A stretch of DNA of 64,000 nt from CADEER01 sp965216585 (GCA_965216585.1 CBDCGC010000003.1:1116001-1180000); one strand, 5' to 3'. Positions 16,178 to 25,382 are shown, counted from the first letter of the stretch. Notes: generated from the letters alone by a model not told the origin. Translations and numbers: made by a program.

Positions 16178-16891
16178 CTAACTGACGGCGTCTGCGCCGC
16201 CGGCGCCCGGACCGTGGCGAGCGGGGAAGATGCGGCGGCGAATCTCGACGGCTCGTTCGGCGTAGTGGCCGACCAGCTCATCCGGACAACTCTGGACGAA
16301 GAGCCGGATGGCGAGGGCAATGACGACGAGATCGTCGAGCCGGCCCATCGACAGCGTCGTCCAACGACCGTCGCGAATGAGGTCACCGCGCCAGAGGCCG
16401 TAGACCAACGCCGCCACCACACCTAGTCGAGCGAGAACGCTCGCACCGCTCGAGAAAAAGAGCTTGCCGTAGACGTAGAGCATCATCGGCACGTACGTCC
16501 GCAAGACGCGAAGCCCGTCGCGCCGCCAGGCGTCGAGCAGCGCCGAGTCGAAGAACAGCGCAGTGATGGCGAATACGACCGGCCAGAGCATGCGCTTGAG
16601 CCGCCGCCCCCACCAGCGCGGGCTGCTTTGGATGAGGTAGGTCGAACGCTTCACCGAGCGGCGGATGTTGCGGTAGAGGTTGCGCACCGCCTTGCGCGCC
16701 CGACGCTCGATGGGTGGCGCTTCCTGGAGCTCTTGGAGCACTGGCGAGAAGACCTCGATGCCGGTCGCATCAACCGCCGCCGTGGCCGACAGGGGGCCGC
16801 ACAGCGCCGGCATGAGGGCCGCCACGGCCAGCCACACCACGGGGCTCGGCCGTCCGCTCGAACCATCGAACGCCGTACGAGCTTGCGTCAT
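16178..16891 (-). CDS. DUF1232 (YkvA-like) membrane protein
   Basis: The 237-residue product has an N-terminal hydrophobic segment (PVVWLAVAALMPALCG), a basic middle region (RRARKAVRNLYRNIRRSVKR), a transmembrane helix (MLWPVVFAITALFF) and a C-terminal LGVVAALVYGLWRGDLI...MGRLDDLVVIALAI region. The last resembles DUF1232 (YkvA), where a hydrophobic helix is followed by a conserved L-D-D. Function of that family is unknown. The stop codon lies directly at the right end of the IS3-family element, so the original C-terminus may have been altered by the insertion. ATG 16891 follows long leader sequence; an upstream start at 17002 is less likely. Confidence 0.6.
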   Translation of the reverse strand: MTQARTAFDGSSGRPSPVVWLAVAALMPALCGPLSATAAVDATGIEVFSPVLQELQEAPPIERRARKAVRNLYRNIRRSVKRSTYLIQSSPRWWGRRLKRMLWPVVFAITALFFDSALLDAWRRDGLRVLRTYVPMMLYVYGKLFFSSGASVLARLGVVAALVYGLWRGDLIRDGRWTTLSMGRLDDLVVIALAIRLFVQSCPDELVGHYAERAVEIRRRIFPARHGPGAGGADAVS

Positions 16892-17098
16892 CGCGCAAGA
16901 ATGCGCCGGCTGGCACAAAAAAGTCAACGAATATCGCCGCGCAATGAGCAAATTGGCGAAATCTTGGCGTCGCGCTGCCGGGCAGCGCCAAGCAGACGGC
17001 ATGGTCCCGCTGGAAGTGCCCTAGGCATGCTCGTTGCTTGGTAGAGTGGGCGGGCGAGCGACAGAACACACTCACCCACACTCGGCTGCGAGGATGAC

Positions 17099-17338
17099 AT
17101 GACGGATGACATGAGCCAGTACATACGACGCCTGCGACAGCAGCTGGGGATGACTCAGGAAGAGCTCGCGCACGCCCTGGGAATCACCGTAGGTACCGTA
17201 AATCGTTGGGAAAACGGTCGGTTCCGGCCAAGCAAGCTAGCCCGCGCGACGATCGTCGAGTTCGCCCGGCGCCACGGTGTTCACACCACCCCCGAATCCG
17301 ACGACCTGGGTCCCGAAACCAACAAGCAGATCCACTGA
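17099..17338 (+). CDS. XRE-family helix-turn-helix transcriptional regulator
   Basis: Small DNA-binding protein, 79 residues, that is little more than one HTH_3/Cro-C1 domain: IRRLRQQLGMTQEELAHALG, ITVGTVNRWENGRFRPSKLA. The motif is intact (Q-E-E-L-A, V-N-R-W-E-N-G). It diverges from the DUF1232 gene across a 207-bp gap. No nearby gene is an obvious target; autoregulation is usual for such stand-alone proteins but is not shown here. Confidence 0.88.
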   Translation: MTDDMSQYIRRLRQQLGMTQEELAHALGITVGTVNRWENGRFRPSKLARATIVEFARRHGVHTTPESDDLGPETNKQIH

Positions 17339-17399
17339 CGCCTGGTAACAGCGGGCTGACGGGCCGCCCTACCCCCGCCAACAGCCGGATCTCAGATCG

Positions 17400-19418
17400 T
17401 CAAGGCGGTGTCACCCGAATGATGATCGAGGTCGGTGCACCCGGTCGCCCGAGGACGTCCGTGCCGGCCACGGTGACTCTGGTGTCGCCGACCGGGAAGG
17501 CCAGCTCGACACCGATGAGGGCGCAGAACTGAACCTCTGAGTCGGTCGAGACGAAGGCGTCGTTGCCAAACCCATCGCGCGTACACGGGCCCGTGCCGAC
17601 CGCAGTGCGAACTTCGAAGCGGCAGGAGAAATCGTTCACCGTATTGGGGTTGGCGCCGAAGTCCGCGCCCGGTAGAGCGGGCACTCCACCGGCCGGCTCG
17701 GGAACCGGGCCGTCGTCGCAAACCGCGGGGCTACCGTCGCCGATCGCGCGATCAACGGCGATGCGAAAGTCCGGCAAGCCCCCGGGCTGGAAGACCACCG
17801 TGCCGATCGGCAACAAGTCGGCGGGGCGCTCCATCTCGACGAAGAGGAAGAAACCGCTCCCGACGAACCTGCGGTAAACCGGCACGCCGCCTTCGATAAA
17901 CGGCTGCGTCACCGTTCCGTCGGCCAACGCCACGCCGGCGACCGTCACCATGGGACCGACCGTCGGAAAAGTCGGCGTGATGGTCGGTGTACGCGTCACC
18001 GTGCCCGTCTGAGTGATCGTCGGCGACAGGGTGCGGGTGCGCGTGAAGGTGCGAGTGCGTGTGAACGTACGAGTGCGCGTCGGCGTCCTCGTATTGGTCG
18101 GCGCGCGCGTACCCGTCCGCGTCCGCGTTCTGGTGGGCGTCCGGGTATGCGTCGGCGTGCGCGTATCGGTCCGCGTCCGCGTCGGCGTACGGGTGCGAGT
18201 ACTCGTGCGCGTACCCGTCGAGGTGCGCGTCGCCGTCGGCGTCCGAGTCCGCGTGGGAGTGCGCGAATGCGTTGCCGTACGGGTCGCGGTTCGCGTCCGC
18301 GTCGACGTCCGTGTACCGGTCGACGTGCGCGTCGGTGTCAGCGTGCGCGTTCGCGTCAACGTCCGCGTGCTCGTCGGCGTGCGCGTGCTCGTCGGTGTGC
18401 GCGTATTCGTCGGCGCCCGGGTATTCGTGCGCGTGCGCGTGTTCGTGCGCGTCCGCGTAAAGGTCCGCGTTCGCGTCGAGGTCCGCGTACCGGTCGACGT
18501 GCGCGTCGGTGTCAACGAACGCGTCCGCGTCGGTGTGCGCGTGCTCGTCGGCGGCCGCGTATTGGTCCGCGTCCGCGTAGGAGTGCGCGTCCGCGTAAAG
18601 GTCCGCGTTCGCGTGCTGGTACGGGTCCCCGTGCTGGTCCGCGTAAAAGATGGCGTGCGCGTGTTCCGCGGTGTCCGCGTCGCCGTCCCGGTCCGCGTCG
18701 CAGTCCGCGTCCGCGTAAACGTACGCGTTCGGCTAGGCGTGCGCGTCCGGCTCGGCGTGCGCGTTCGCGTCGGCGTACGGGTGATCGTCGGCGTCCGGGT
18801 AATCGTAAAGGTCCGCGTCGGCGGCCGTGTCCGCGTTGGCGTCCCAGTGCGCGTCGGTATCGGCGTCCGCGTCGGCAACCTCGTCTTAGTCGGCGTCCGC
18901 GTGATGGTCGCGGTCCGCGTCCGCGTCGGCGTTCGCGTCGGCGGGCGCGAGCGCGTCGCCGTCGCCGTCGGTCCTGTGTTCGTAGCCGTGCTCGAGGCGG
19001 AAGCAGTCGGGGTTGGCGTCTCTGCCGCCGGCGTGTCGGTCACCGGGCTGCGAATCGGCGTCACCGTCGCCGCATCCGGGGTTGGGGTTGGCGTCGGACT
19101 GGCAGTCGGCGCAAAGGTCGGCGGCACCAGGCCGTCCAGCAAGGCGGCGATCAAGTCGGCGGCGGTCGTCGCGCCGTCTTCGTTGACGTCCGTCGCGCAG
19201 AGCACCTCATCGCGGGCGAAGAGCGCCCTGACGACTTCTTCCACTTCTGTGCACCGTAGCTGTGCACCAGCCGGCGCCACCGCGCTCACCGACACCAGCC
19301 ACGCCGCCGTCATGGCAAGCCGCACGCACGAGCTTCTCGTCGCAATCCACCGGCGCCGAATCTCCGACGCGAGACGACCGACTGCCGTCCGCCCCGTCTG
19401 CCCCTTCGTGCTCCTCAT
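17400..19418 (-). CDS. Secreted Thr/Pro/Arg-repeat protein with dockerin-like N-terminus
   Basis: 672 residues. A basic N-region and hydrophobic segment (AMTAAWLVSVSAVAPAGAQ) suggest export. Then comes a single EF-hand/dockerin-like repeat (DVNEDGATTAADLIAALL). About 350 residues of low-complexity T-P-T-R-T / T-R-T-x-T-R-T repeats follow (roughly 95-445), probably an extended, glycosylatable stalk. The globular C-terminal domain (about 460-672) has four Cys and ends TSIIIRVTPP. The C-terminal domain is homologous to that of the gene at 25466 (shared GDGSxAxCD, AGGVP, CRF, Q-F-C, V-x-D-x-L-G and IxIRVxP). Function unknown; a surface or adhesive role is a guess. A later start is possible. Confidence 0.75.
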   Translation of the reverse strand: MRSTKGQTGRTAVGRLASEIRRRWIATRSSCVRLAMTAAWLVSVSAVAPAGAQLRCTEVEEVVRALFARDEVLCATDVNEDGATTAADLIAALLDGLVPPTFAPTASPTPTPTPDAATVTPIRSPVTDTPAAETPTPTASASSTATNTGPTATATRSRPPTRTPTRTRTATITRTPTKTRLPTRTPIPTRTGTPTRTRPPTRTFTITRTPTITRTPTRTRTPSRTRTPSRTRTFTRTRTATRTGTATRTPRNTRTPSFTRTSTGTRTSTRTRTFTRTRTPTRTRTNTRPPTSTRTPTRTRSLTPTRTSTGTRTSTRTRTFTRTRTNTRTRTNTRAPTNTRTPTSTRTPTSTRTLTRTRTLTPTRTSTGTRTSTRTRTATRTATHSRTPTRTRTPTATRTSTGTRTSTRTRTPTRTRTDTRTPTHTRTPTRTRTRTGTRAPTNTRTPTRTRTFTRTRTFTRTRTLSPTITQTGTVTRTPTITPTFPTVGPMVTVAGVALADGTVTQPFIEGGVPVYRRFVGSGFFLFVEMERPADLLPIGTVVFQPGGLPDFRIAVDRAIGDGSPAVCDDGPVPEPAGGVPALPGADFGANPNTVNDFSCRFEVRTAVGTGPCTRDGFGNDAFVSTDSEVQFCALIGVELAFPVGDTRVTVAGTDVLGRPGAPTSIIIRVTPP

Positions 19419-19761
19419 CTCCCCCCGCTTCTTGCCGCTCCGCTACGGACATCCGCCCGCTTTGCGCTCCTTGCGAGTGCCTCTTTCAGCATAGCAACGA
19501 AGCTACGGCAAGAACCTGCAAGCACGTATCGCACCGCACTCCGCAGCCACACACGAGCACCAGATTGCAGCCCCCATTCGACTACCCCCTGCAGCCCTCC
19601 ACTACGGCACCGCGGGGGCACCGAAGCCGCCCATCTCGCCCCCAAAGCCACGCCCTCCATAGAAGCGGAGATGCGCCGACGCTCCTCTTTCTGGCATCGC
19701 CGGCCAGCGCGCGATCATCGGCCGGAGAGTCCCAACCGGCAGGCCCCTGGGCCGTGGAACC
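19419..19761. other. Intergenic region upstream of the repeat protein gene
   Basis: 343 bp, less GC-biased than the flanks. It must contain the promoter of the minus-strand gene starting at 19418, but I see no convincing -35/-10 pair, RNA gene or repeat. Confidence 0.4.
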
Positions 19762-20142
19762 TCAGCGCACCAGCAGACGATCCATCTTGGTACGCACCAC
19801 CTCGAGGTCGACGATCGGTTTGGCCAGGTAGTCGTCGCACCCGGCCGCAAGCGCCTTCTCCTCGTCCCCCGCCATCGCCTGCGCGGTCAAGGCGATGATC
19901 GGAATCTTTTCACCACCCTCGAGCTTGCGAATCTGCCGCGTCGCTTCCCAGCCGTCCATGACCGGCATCTTGAGGTCCATAAAGATCAGATCCGGATAAC
20001 CACCCTCGCGAATCTGCGCCAGCGCTTCTTCCCCATTGCCCGCCTCCGCAATCTCGAACTCGCCAATACGCTTCAGCCGATAGACGAGGATCCTGCGGTT
20101 GTCCAAATTGTCCTCTACCACCAAAATCTTCTTCGCTGCCAT
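19762..20142 (-). CDS. Stand-alone response regulator, DivK-like receiver
   Basis: Single-domain CheY/DivK-type receiver of 126 residues without an output domain. It has the acidic pair E10-D11, the phospho-acceptor D56 in LIFMDLKMPVMDGWEA, the switch Thr in IIALTAQAM (about 86) and the conserved K108 in DDYLAKPI. Such proteins pass phosphate between histidine kinases and partners or regulate by protein contact; the cognate kinase is not in this window. It is oriented with, but separated from, the neighbouring secreted-protein operon, whose terminator lies 77 bp upstream. Confidence 0.93.
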   Translation of the reverse strand: MAAKKILVVEDNLDNRRILVYRLKRIGEFEIAEAGNGEEALAQIREGGYPDLIFMDLKMPVMDGWEATRQIRKLEGGEKIPIIALTAQAMAGDEEKALAAGCDDYLAKPIVDLEVVRTKMDRLLVR

Positions 20143-20218
20143 TCGTAGTTCTCCACCAAAGGCACTAGCGCCCTACACAGCGTAGCACGCATGCGAAAAA
20201 CGCAAATCCCGAACCCGC

Positions 20219-20254
20219 GAAAAAAAAGGGCCGGAACGCTCAGCGTCCCAGCCC
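20219..20254 (-). terminator. Rho-independent terminator of the four-gene secreted-protein operon
   Basis: On the minus strand GGGCTGGGACGCT pairs with AGCGTTCCGGCCC (two mismatches), followed by a run of T residues (A run at 20219-20227 on the plus strand). It lies 31 bp after the stop codon at 20285. Confidence 0.85.
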
Positions 20255-20284
20255 TTTCCTACCGCTTCACTAACGCTACGCCAC

Positions 20285-21541
20285 TCACGGACCTACTGGC
20301 GGCGGTACCGGCAAATACACTGCATCCGCCATACCCTCAGCAGGATAGATTCCGTTGACGTGGTAGGCCGACGAGCTCACGAAGTTCGGCGCGCCTCCGT
20401 CCGAAAAGTACTGATGCGCCAGGGCCACGAGCCCCGGGCCAAAGTCCGATCCCTCGTCGGCGGTGCCCTGGATGCGGGTAAACCCACCCAGGGTTCCCTG
20501 TACACCGACCGAAAAGATCGAGCCCGCATCACCGAGCGGACCGTCTGGCGTGTCCAGATCGACCAGCGGCTGCGTCTTGACGCAACTCACGACTTCACCG
20601 GTCGAAAAGCGCTGCTCAAACTCGTTGTAGACGAAAATCTGCGCCACTACGCGCGACTCGGGAATCACCACGTCCCCGATCTCCATCTCCGCGCTGCACG
20701 GCGACAGAGTCAACTCGGTGTTGACGATCCCATTCGGCGTCGTCGCACCATCGAAATAGTGCTGTAGCATCAGACTGGAGGCACACGGCGAATACTCCGC
20801 ACCGCAATCCGCGGCCGGTAGCACCTCACCCAAGCACACATCCGTGCCCGTGCCCTCCGTCACCGCTACGAAGCTCAGCGCGTTGTAGGCCGCGCTCAAG
20901 ACCTCGGTCGGCGCGTCCGAAGGCAACCCAGCCTCGACGATCGTCGCCTCTCCCTTCAGATCGTTGGCCAACACGGGAAGATTGTCGGCGGGATCAACCT
21001 GAACACAACGAAGCTCACCGATGAAGGGCTCCTCAGGCACAGCCGGCACCAGGAAATTGGTCGAGCCCTGCGCGCAGGGCGTCGGGAAACAGGAGCTCAC
21101 CGTCCCCTGCGAAGCAACCCAGCCGATCGGCTGCAACGGCGTCAACTGAATCGTGAAGTCGTTCGATTGCCATCCCGGTACGCAACGAACTCCGGGGAGA
21201 CAATCCGAATCATCCGTACAAACGACCGATGCAGGCCCCTGGTCGGCGCCGCCACAATGGCCGTTTGCGTTGACGTAATAACAATTCGCCTCAACCAACT
21301 GATTTGAAACGTTGGTGATTTGCACGACTGTGTCTTTCGCAAACTCGCTGGGAAGCAACAGGGGGTTCGCCATTCCCGAAGTCGTGTGTACGACGATCTT
21401 GGGGAAATGCAGATATCCACCCGTCGCAACCGCCGAGGTCGTCTGCGCCGCGAGTGGCGACAACACGCCCATCGCGAGCAAGGCGAGCGCGGCAATTCCA
21501 GCGGTCGCTGCGACAGTCCGAGTCCTATTTCCACTGACCAT
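20285..21541 (-). CDS. Secreted protein of an unrecognised family (operon 1, fourth gene)
   Basis: 418 residues; I know no named family for it. It has a signal peptide (GIAALALLAMGVLSPLAAQ), then the shared family core: YLHFPKIVV, VVQITNVSNQLVEANCYYVN, a Cys-rich insert with CTDDSDCLPGVRCVPG, DFTIQLTPLQPIGWVASQG, FIGELRCVQVD, LKGEATI, YSPC, ELTLSPC, QIFVYNEFEQRFSTG and FSVGVQGTLGG. The C-terminus reads ADAVYLPVPPPVGP, an extended form of the family's D-x-I-x-L-P ending. I chose the ATG at 21541 because AGGAG lies 8 nt upstream. Last gene of the operon, 52 bp after its neighbour and followed by a terminator. Confidence 0.8.
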   Translation of the reverse strand: MVSGNRTRTVAATAGIAALALLAMGVLSPLAAQTTSAVATGGYLHFPKIVVHTTSGMANPLLLPSEFAKDTVVQITNVSNQLVEANCYYVNANGHCGGADQGPASVVCTDDSDCLPGVRCVPGWQSNDFTIQLTPLQPIGWVASQGTVSSCFPTPCAQGSTNFLVPAVPEEPFIGELRCVQVDPADNLPVLANDLKGEATIVEAGLPSDAPTEVLSAAYNALSFVAVTEGTGTDVCLGEVLPAADCGAEYSPCASSLMLQHYFDGATTPNGIVNTELTLSPCSAEMEIGDVVIPESRVVAQIFVYNEFEQRFSTGEVVSCVKTQPLVDLDTPDGPLGDAGSIFSVGVQGTLGGFTRIQGTADEGSDFGPGLVALAHQYFSDGGAPNFVSSSAYHVNGIYPAEGMADAVYLPVPPPVGP

Positions 21542-21593
21542 GTGATGGCTCCTTTTCACGCTCCAGCTCAGGCCGATTCCAAGCATCCCGAGC

Positions 21594-22655
21594 CTACGGA
21601 AGTACGATCTGACCGTCCGCTAGTGCGCCCGTCACCGCGTGCAGATTGGTGCTCGCAACATCCGAACCGCCGCCGCCGCCAATGCGCAAAACGTTGGCCA
21701 CTGCCGCGAAGGATGCCGGCACTGGCGCCTGCCCAGGCACCGCCGGTTCCGCGCCGCTGATCACCGCCGTCGCAAAGCTGGTGGTAATCGAGTCGAATCC
21801 AAGACCCGTCAACTGCAGATTGTCCCAACAGACGACTTCTCCGCCGCCCTGCGACCCAGCTTGCTCCAACTCGTCGACGATCGGATCGTAGTTGATCGAG
21901 ACGCGGGCCGGCCGCAGATTGCCGAAATCAAAGTCGCACGGAACGACAGTGACACTGGTCGACACCTGTCCGATTCCATCAATTCCAACAGCCGTTGCCG
22001 CCGGACCAAGAGCGACCGCACCAACCTGACCGTTCGGCACGAAGTTCAGGTGATACGCCGTGGGACAGCGCTCATATTCCGAACCCATGACGGCCGGGTC
22101 ACCCAAGGTGAGCACACCGTCGCCATTTTCATCGCCGGCGCCGTGCGCTTCGAGACCAATTGCGTTGTAGTCTCCGCTGCCGGCACTGGCGCGACCCGTC
22201 AGGTTGTCTCCGCCAGAAGCGACACCACCGTAGGGAAGCTCCATCTGGACACAAACCAAACTACCGGTGAAGCCCGGGACCGTCGGCGGCACGACCCCCG
22301 GATCGAGTCCCTGCTGGCCGTCCATCGCGTCAACCGGACGCCCAGTGCTGGCAGCCCATGTCGTGGTCTGGCGGCGCGTCAAGGTCAACCGGAAATCGGT
22401 GACTGCCCAGCGCGGCTGGCCATTGATGGTCTGCCCGTCCGTGTAGAAACAGTGGGCATGCACCATCATGGTGTGGTTGTTGGTGACCTGAATCACCGTA
22501 TCGTCATCATCAGTGTTCACGACCTTAGGAAAAATCAACACCGAGCTAGGCTCTTCGATCGTGAACGAATAGGCAGGCTGAGTAGCGCCCAGACAAGCCA
22601 GGCCAAAGCCCAACGCGAGCACGCTTGCTGCGTACCGTCCCGCGAAAGTCCTCAT
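21594..22655 (-). CDS. Secreted protein of the same unrecognised family (operon 1, third gene)
   Basis: 353 residues with a clear signal peptide (ASVLALGFGLACLGATQPAY). Family landmarks: VLIFPKVVNTDDDDTVIQVT, AHCFYTDG, DFRLTLTRRQTTTWAASTG, FTGSLVCVQMELP, DNLTGRASAG, YNAIG, SEYERC, VTVVPCDFDF and an ending ALADGQIVLP. It lacks the Cys-rich DSDC insert and has a Gly-rich stretch (IGGGGGSD) near the C-terminus. It is the most divergent member in the NEFEQ region (reads YDPIVDELEQAG). An excellent ribosome site, AGGAGG, lies about 6 nt before the ATG at 22655. Confidence 0.8.
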   Translation of the reverse strand: MRTFAGRYAASVLALGFGLACLGATQPAYSFTIEEPSSVLIFPKVVNTDDDDTVIQVTNNHTMMVHAHCFYTDGQTINGQPRWAVTDFRLTLTRRQTTTWAASTGRPVDAMDGQQGLDPGVVPPTVPGFTGSLVCVQMELPYGGVASGGDNLTGRASAGSGDYNAIGLEAHGAGDENGDGVLTLGDPAVMGSEYERCPTAYHLNFVPNGQVGAVALGPAATAVGIDGIGQVSTSVTVVPCDFDFGNLRPARVSINYDPIVDELEQAGSQGGGEVVCWDNLQLTGLGFDSITTSFATAVISGAEPAVPGQAPVPASFAAVANVLRIGGGGGSDVASTNLHAVTGALADGQIVLP

Positions 22656-22697
22656 GCGCTTTCCTCCTAGGGTCTTGGTAATCACGAAAACTCCGCC

Positions 22698-23864
22698 TTA
22701 CGGGAGAAAGATTCTATCCGGCTCGTTGTCCGGCGTCTCGGAGAACGTGTCAACCGCATAACCTGCCCAACCGACGAGCTCGTTGCGCTCCTGAATCGGG
22801 AAGACGTCGGCCAGACCAACCGTCACGACACCGGCCAGGCCACCGCCCACGCCTGTGATGCGAGCCTGCCCCATGACCGTGCCGCCAATGTCGACCGAGA
22901 ACACCGACCGCTGCGGGTCGCTCGTGCCGATCAGGGAAATCGGCGTATCGAGCAAGCAATCGACGCGAACACTGGTCGAGAGGCGCTGCTCGAACTCGTT
23001 GTAGACGAAGATCTGAGCGATCACCGGCGGCGTCGTCTGACCGCGGAAGTCCTGCGTGCAGGGCACCAGGGTCAGCTCGGAGCTCGAACGGAAGGTCTCA
23101 GAGATCGGATCGAGTGCGCCGTCGTAGATGAAATCCATGATCAGCGTTTGCGCACATGGCTCGTACTCGGAGTCACCGCCCAACACGCCACCGACGACCA
23201 GCTCGTTATTGCCGTCGTTGGCAACCTGCTCAAGCCCGACCGCCCGATACGAGGCGACATCGAAGGTACCCTGGCTGGTAATCGCGGCGTAGCCCGTGAT
23301 GTCGTTCGCACAAGTCGCGCCACTGCACGTCACCGGCAGCCGAGTCGTCGGATCGGCCTGCATGCACTTCATCTCACCGATGAAGGTTTCCTCGGAGACC
23401 GCCGGCACACGCGTGCCGCCGTTGTTGCCATTGCCGGCACACGGGTTCGGATTGAAGAAGGTGGCCACGCAAGGAAGGTCGGATCCCGACACACCCTCCG
23501 AGGCAAGCCAACCAATTGGCTGGCGAGAGGTGAAGAAGATGTCGAAGTTGGTCTCGATCCAGCCCGGCTCGCAGGAACCGTAAACACCACCGTCTTCACA
23601 GTCGAGGAAGGACTCGCAAACGCCGCCAGTATTGGTGCAGCGACTGTTCGCGTTGACGATGAAGCAGTGGGTCATGACCGCTTCGTCCGAGGTATTCGAC
23701 AGGTGCAGGCGGGTGTCGATGGCGTTGTCTACATCGACCAAGATCTTGGGAAAGATCACCAAGCCAGCGGGATGATCGAAGTCGGGCGCGGCGTTGACAG
23801 CCGAAGCCCCGACGCCGAAGCCAATCGCCGCCGCCAAGGATACCAGTTTCCACTTAGAGAGCAT
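22698..23864 (-). CDS. Secreted protein of the same unrecognised family (operon 1, second gene)
   Basis: 388 residues, signal peptide LVSLAAAIGFGVGASAVNA. Family core: LVIFPKILVDVDNAIDTRLH, THCFIVNANSRC, Cys-rich insert CESFLDCEDGGVYGSCEPGW, FDIFFTSRQPIGWLASEG, FIGEMKCMQADP, DITGYAAI, YRAVGLEQ, SEYEPC, ELTLVPCTQDF, QIFVYNEFEQRLSTS, FSVDIGGTVMGQARITG, and the C-terminal ending EPDRIFLP. Sixteen or more Cys suggest disulfides in an exported protein. Ribosome site AAAGGGGA lies upstream of ATG 23864. Gaps of about 40 bp on both sides support one transcript with its paralogs. Confidence 0.8.
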   Translation of the reverse strand: MLSKWKLVSLAAAIGFGVGASAVNAAPDFDHPAGLVIFPKILVDVDNAIDTRLHLSNTSDEAVMTHCFIVNANSRCTNTGGVCESFLDCEDGGVYGSCEPGWIETNFDIFFTSRQPIGWLASEGVSGSDLPCVATFFNPNPCAGNGNNGGTRVPAVSEETFIGEMKCMQADPTTRLPVTCSGATCANDITGYAAITSQGTFDVASYRAVGLEQVANDGNNELVVGGVLGGDSEYEPCAQTLIMDFIYDGALDPISETFRSSSELTLVPCTQDFRGQTTPPVIAQIFVYNEFEQRLSTSVRVDCLLDTPISLIGTSDPQRSVFSVDIGGTVMGQARITGVGGGLAGVVTVGLADVFPIQERNELVGWAGYAVDTFSETPDNEPDRIFLP

Positions 23865-23904
23865 TATTCAATCCCCTTTCTCACACACCGTAGCAGAGGG
23901 ACAC

Positions 23905-25278
23905 TTAGAAGGCCGTGTACGACATCGTGTCGACGTTGTCGGTGCTTTCCAACAGGTGGTGCATCACGTTGGCCGAAGAACCCGGGCTGGCGCCGCCGCC
24001 GTCGTAGAAGGTTTCGATGACACCCAATAGAGCCGTCGGGGGCCCGCAAAGGGCCGTGCCCGGCGCGCCGCCGCAGTCGGCCGTGTCGGCGCAGATCCTG
24101 CCCTGCGCGTCGACCGCCCCGGCGCAAACGTTGTTGTTGCAGAAACCGCCGGCACCGCAGTCCGAATCGGAAGTACAGGGAACGTTGAAGAGGGTGCCGC
24201 CGGTGCAGTTGCCGCTGTGACTGGCGCGTGCAGCCGTGCGAAGGAAGTCGGTCGCCCTACTGGCCATCGACCCGGTGCTGCTACCGGTGAGGTTCGCCCA
24301 ACATGCGCGTTCCGAGCTGTCGGAAAGAGGTTGCTCCTGCATGTCGATGGTCTCGAGGAAAAGAGCGAAGAACGTCGGATTCACCGTGTTGAAAGTGCAG
24401 GGGATGAACGTGAGCTCGACGTCGACGTCGGCGCCACTGAACGGATCCTGACTGCCGGGAGCGAGGTGATCGAACGTCAGTTCGTCCGGGCAGCGCGCAT
24501 ACTGAACACCGTCGAGTGTCGCGGTAAACGGATCGCTCGACTGCGTTCCCTGAACGTTGATGGCGTTGTAGGCGCTGAGCAGGCCGTTGCCCACGCCGCT
24601 GACGGGGTCGACTGATTCGATAAAGGCCTCGCCCTTGAGGGCGTTACCAGGCATGAGAGCACCTTCCGGCGACCCGTTCATCGAATTGTTGTCCACCTGA
24701 AAGCAGCGGATCTCACCGCGAAACTCGGTGAACGCCTGAACGCTGCCGCCGGCACCGCTGTTGTTGACCGGTGCCAGGAAGAATCCCGGGCAGGTGGTCG
24801 AACCGCCCGATGTCGTGCACTGGTCGCCCGACGAGAACGTCGGGTCCTGGTCGCGACCGGTCGATACACGCCAGAATGTCGGCTGCTGCGCCGTCAGGAC
24901 GACGTCGAAGTCACCCGGCGCCCATTGAAGGTCGCAGGGCCCGGCATTGGCGATGGTCCCACCCGCTGGATCGGTCACGTTCAGACAATCCTCGTCGGAT
25001 GAGCAGTAGTACGTCTGGGCCGGATCACCTGTGAGATTGCGACAGAGACCAATTCCGTTGGTCGCCTCGCAATGCGCAAAGGCCATCATGTTCGAGGTGT
25101 TGGTGAGCGAGATAATCGTATCGCGAGTACCGTCGGCAATCACCTTTGGGAAAATGACAATCGAGCCCGGGTCCGTCGTCGAGATCTCCGGCTGGGCATG
25201 GACACCAGTCGCAAGTGCCAGCATAGCCAGCCCCGCCACCAGCCCCGAAAGCCGCGGTTTACGCTCCAACAATCGCAT
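23905..25278 (-). CDS. Secreted protein of the same unrecognised family (operon 1, first gene)
   Basis: 457 residues, the longest member of operon 1. Signal peptide AGLAMLALATGVHAQ. Core: IVIFPKVIADGTRDTIISLT, NTSNMMAFAHCEATNG, insert CSSDEDCLNV, DFDVVLTAQQPTFWRVSTG, FRGEIRCFQVDN, LKGEAFI, AYNAINV, YARCPDELTFDH, VELTFIPC. The C-terminal third differs from its siblings and carries an extra Cys-rich block (CTSDSDCGAGGFCNNNVCAG); the NEFEQ segment and L-P tail are not retained. GGAGG sits 6 nt before ATG 25278. It is the first gene after the promoter at 25346-25382. Confidence 0.8.
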   Translation of the reverse strand: MRLLERKPRLSGLVAGLAMLALATGVHAQPEISTTDPGSIVIFPKVIADGTRDTIISLTNTSNMMAFAHCEATNGIGLCRNLTGDPAQTYYCSSDEDCLNVTDPAGGTIANAGPCDLQWAPGDFDVVLTAQQPTFWRVSTGRDQDPTFSSGDQCTTSGGSTTCPGFFLAPVNNSGAGGSVQAFTEFRGEIRCFQVDNNSMNGSPEGALMPGNALKGEAFIESVDPVSGVGNGLLSAYNAINVQGTQSSDPFTATLDGVQYARCPDELTFDHLAPGSQDPFSGADVDVELTFIPCTFNTVNPTFFALFLETIDMQEQPLSDSSERACWANLTGSSTGSMASRATDFLRTAARASHSGNCTGGTLFNVPCTSDSDCGAGGFCNNNVCAGAVDAQGRICADTADCGGAPGTALCGPPTALLGVIETFYDGGGASPGSSANVMHHLLESTDNVDTMSYTAF

Positions 25279-25345
25279 TGCACGCCTCCTTTGTATTCAC
25301 TTCAGCCTGCATCTGGGTTCGAAAAGCATGTTCCGACCCGACGGC

Positions 25346-25382
25346 GTTATCCCAATTTCCCGGGAAGCTGTCAAGCGGAAAA
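25346..25382 (-). promoter_or_regulatory. Promoter of the four-gene secreted-family operon
   Basis: Minus strand: TTGACA (-35, 25374-25369), 17-bp spacer, GATAAC (-10, 25351-25346), about 68 nt before the ATG at 25278. The 14-mer TTTTCCGCTTGACA (25382-25369) is repeated exactly in front of the second operon of the same family (41551-41538), again with a 17-bp spacer. Confidence 0.7.

Noticed and set aside
11960..16181. Target-site duplication of the IS3-family element
   Set aside because: Compared TGA/CTA and GCT/AACT combinations at both ends; no consistent 3-4 bp direct repeat is visible.
17900..19100. CRISPR-like or minisatellite regulatory array in the repeat-protein gene
   Set aside because: Periodicity follows codons of a T-P-R repeat protein with an intact frame.
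18013..19494. Long Val/Arg-rich plus-strand frame over the repeat protein gene
   Set aside because: A shadow of the T-P-T-R repeat codons; no start context, signal or domain. The opposite strand has a signal peptide, dockerin-like head and globular tail.
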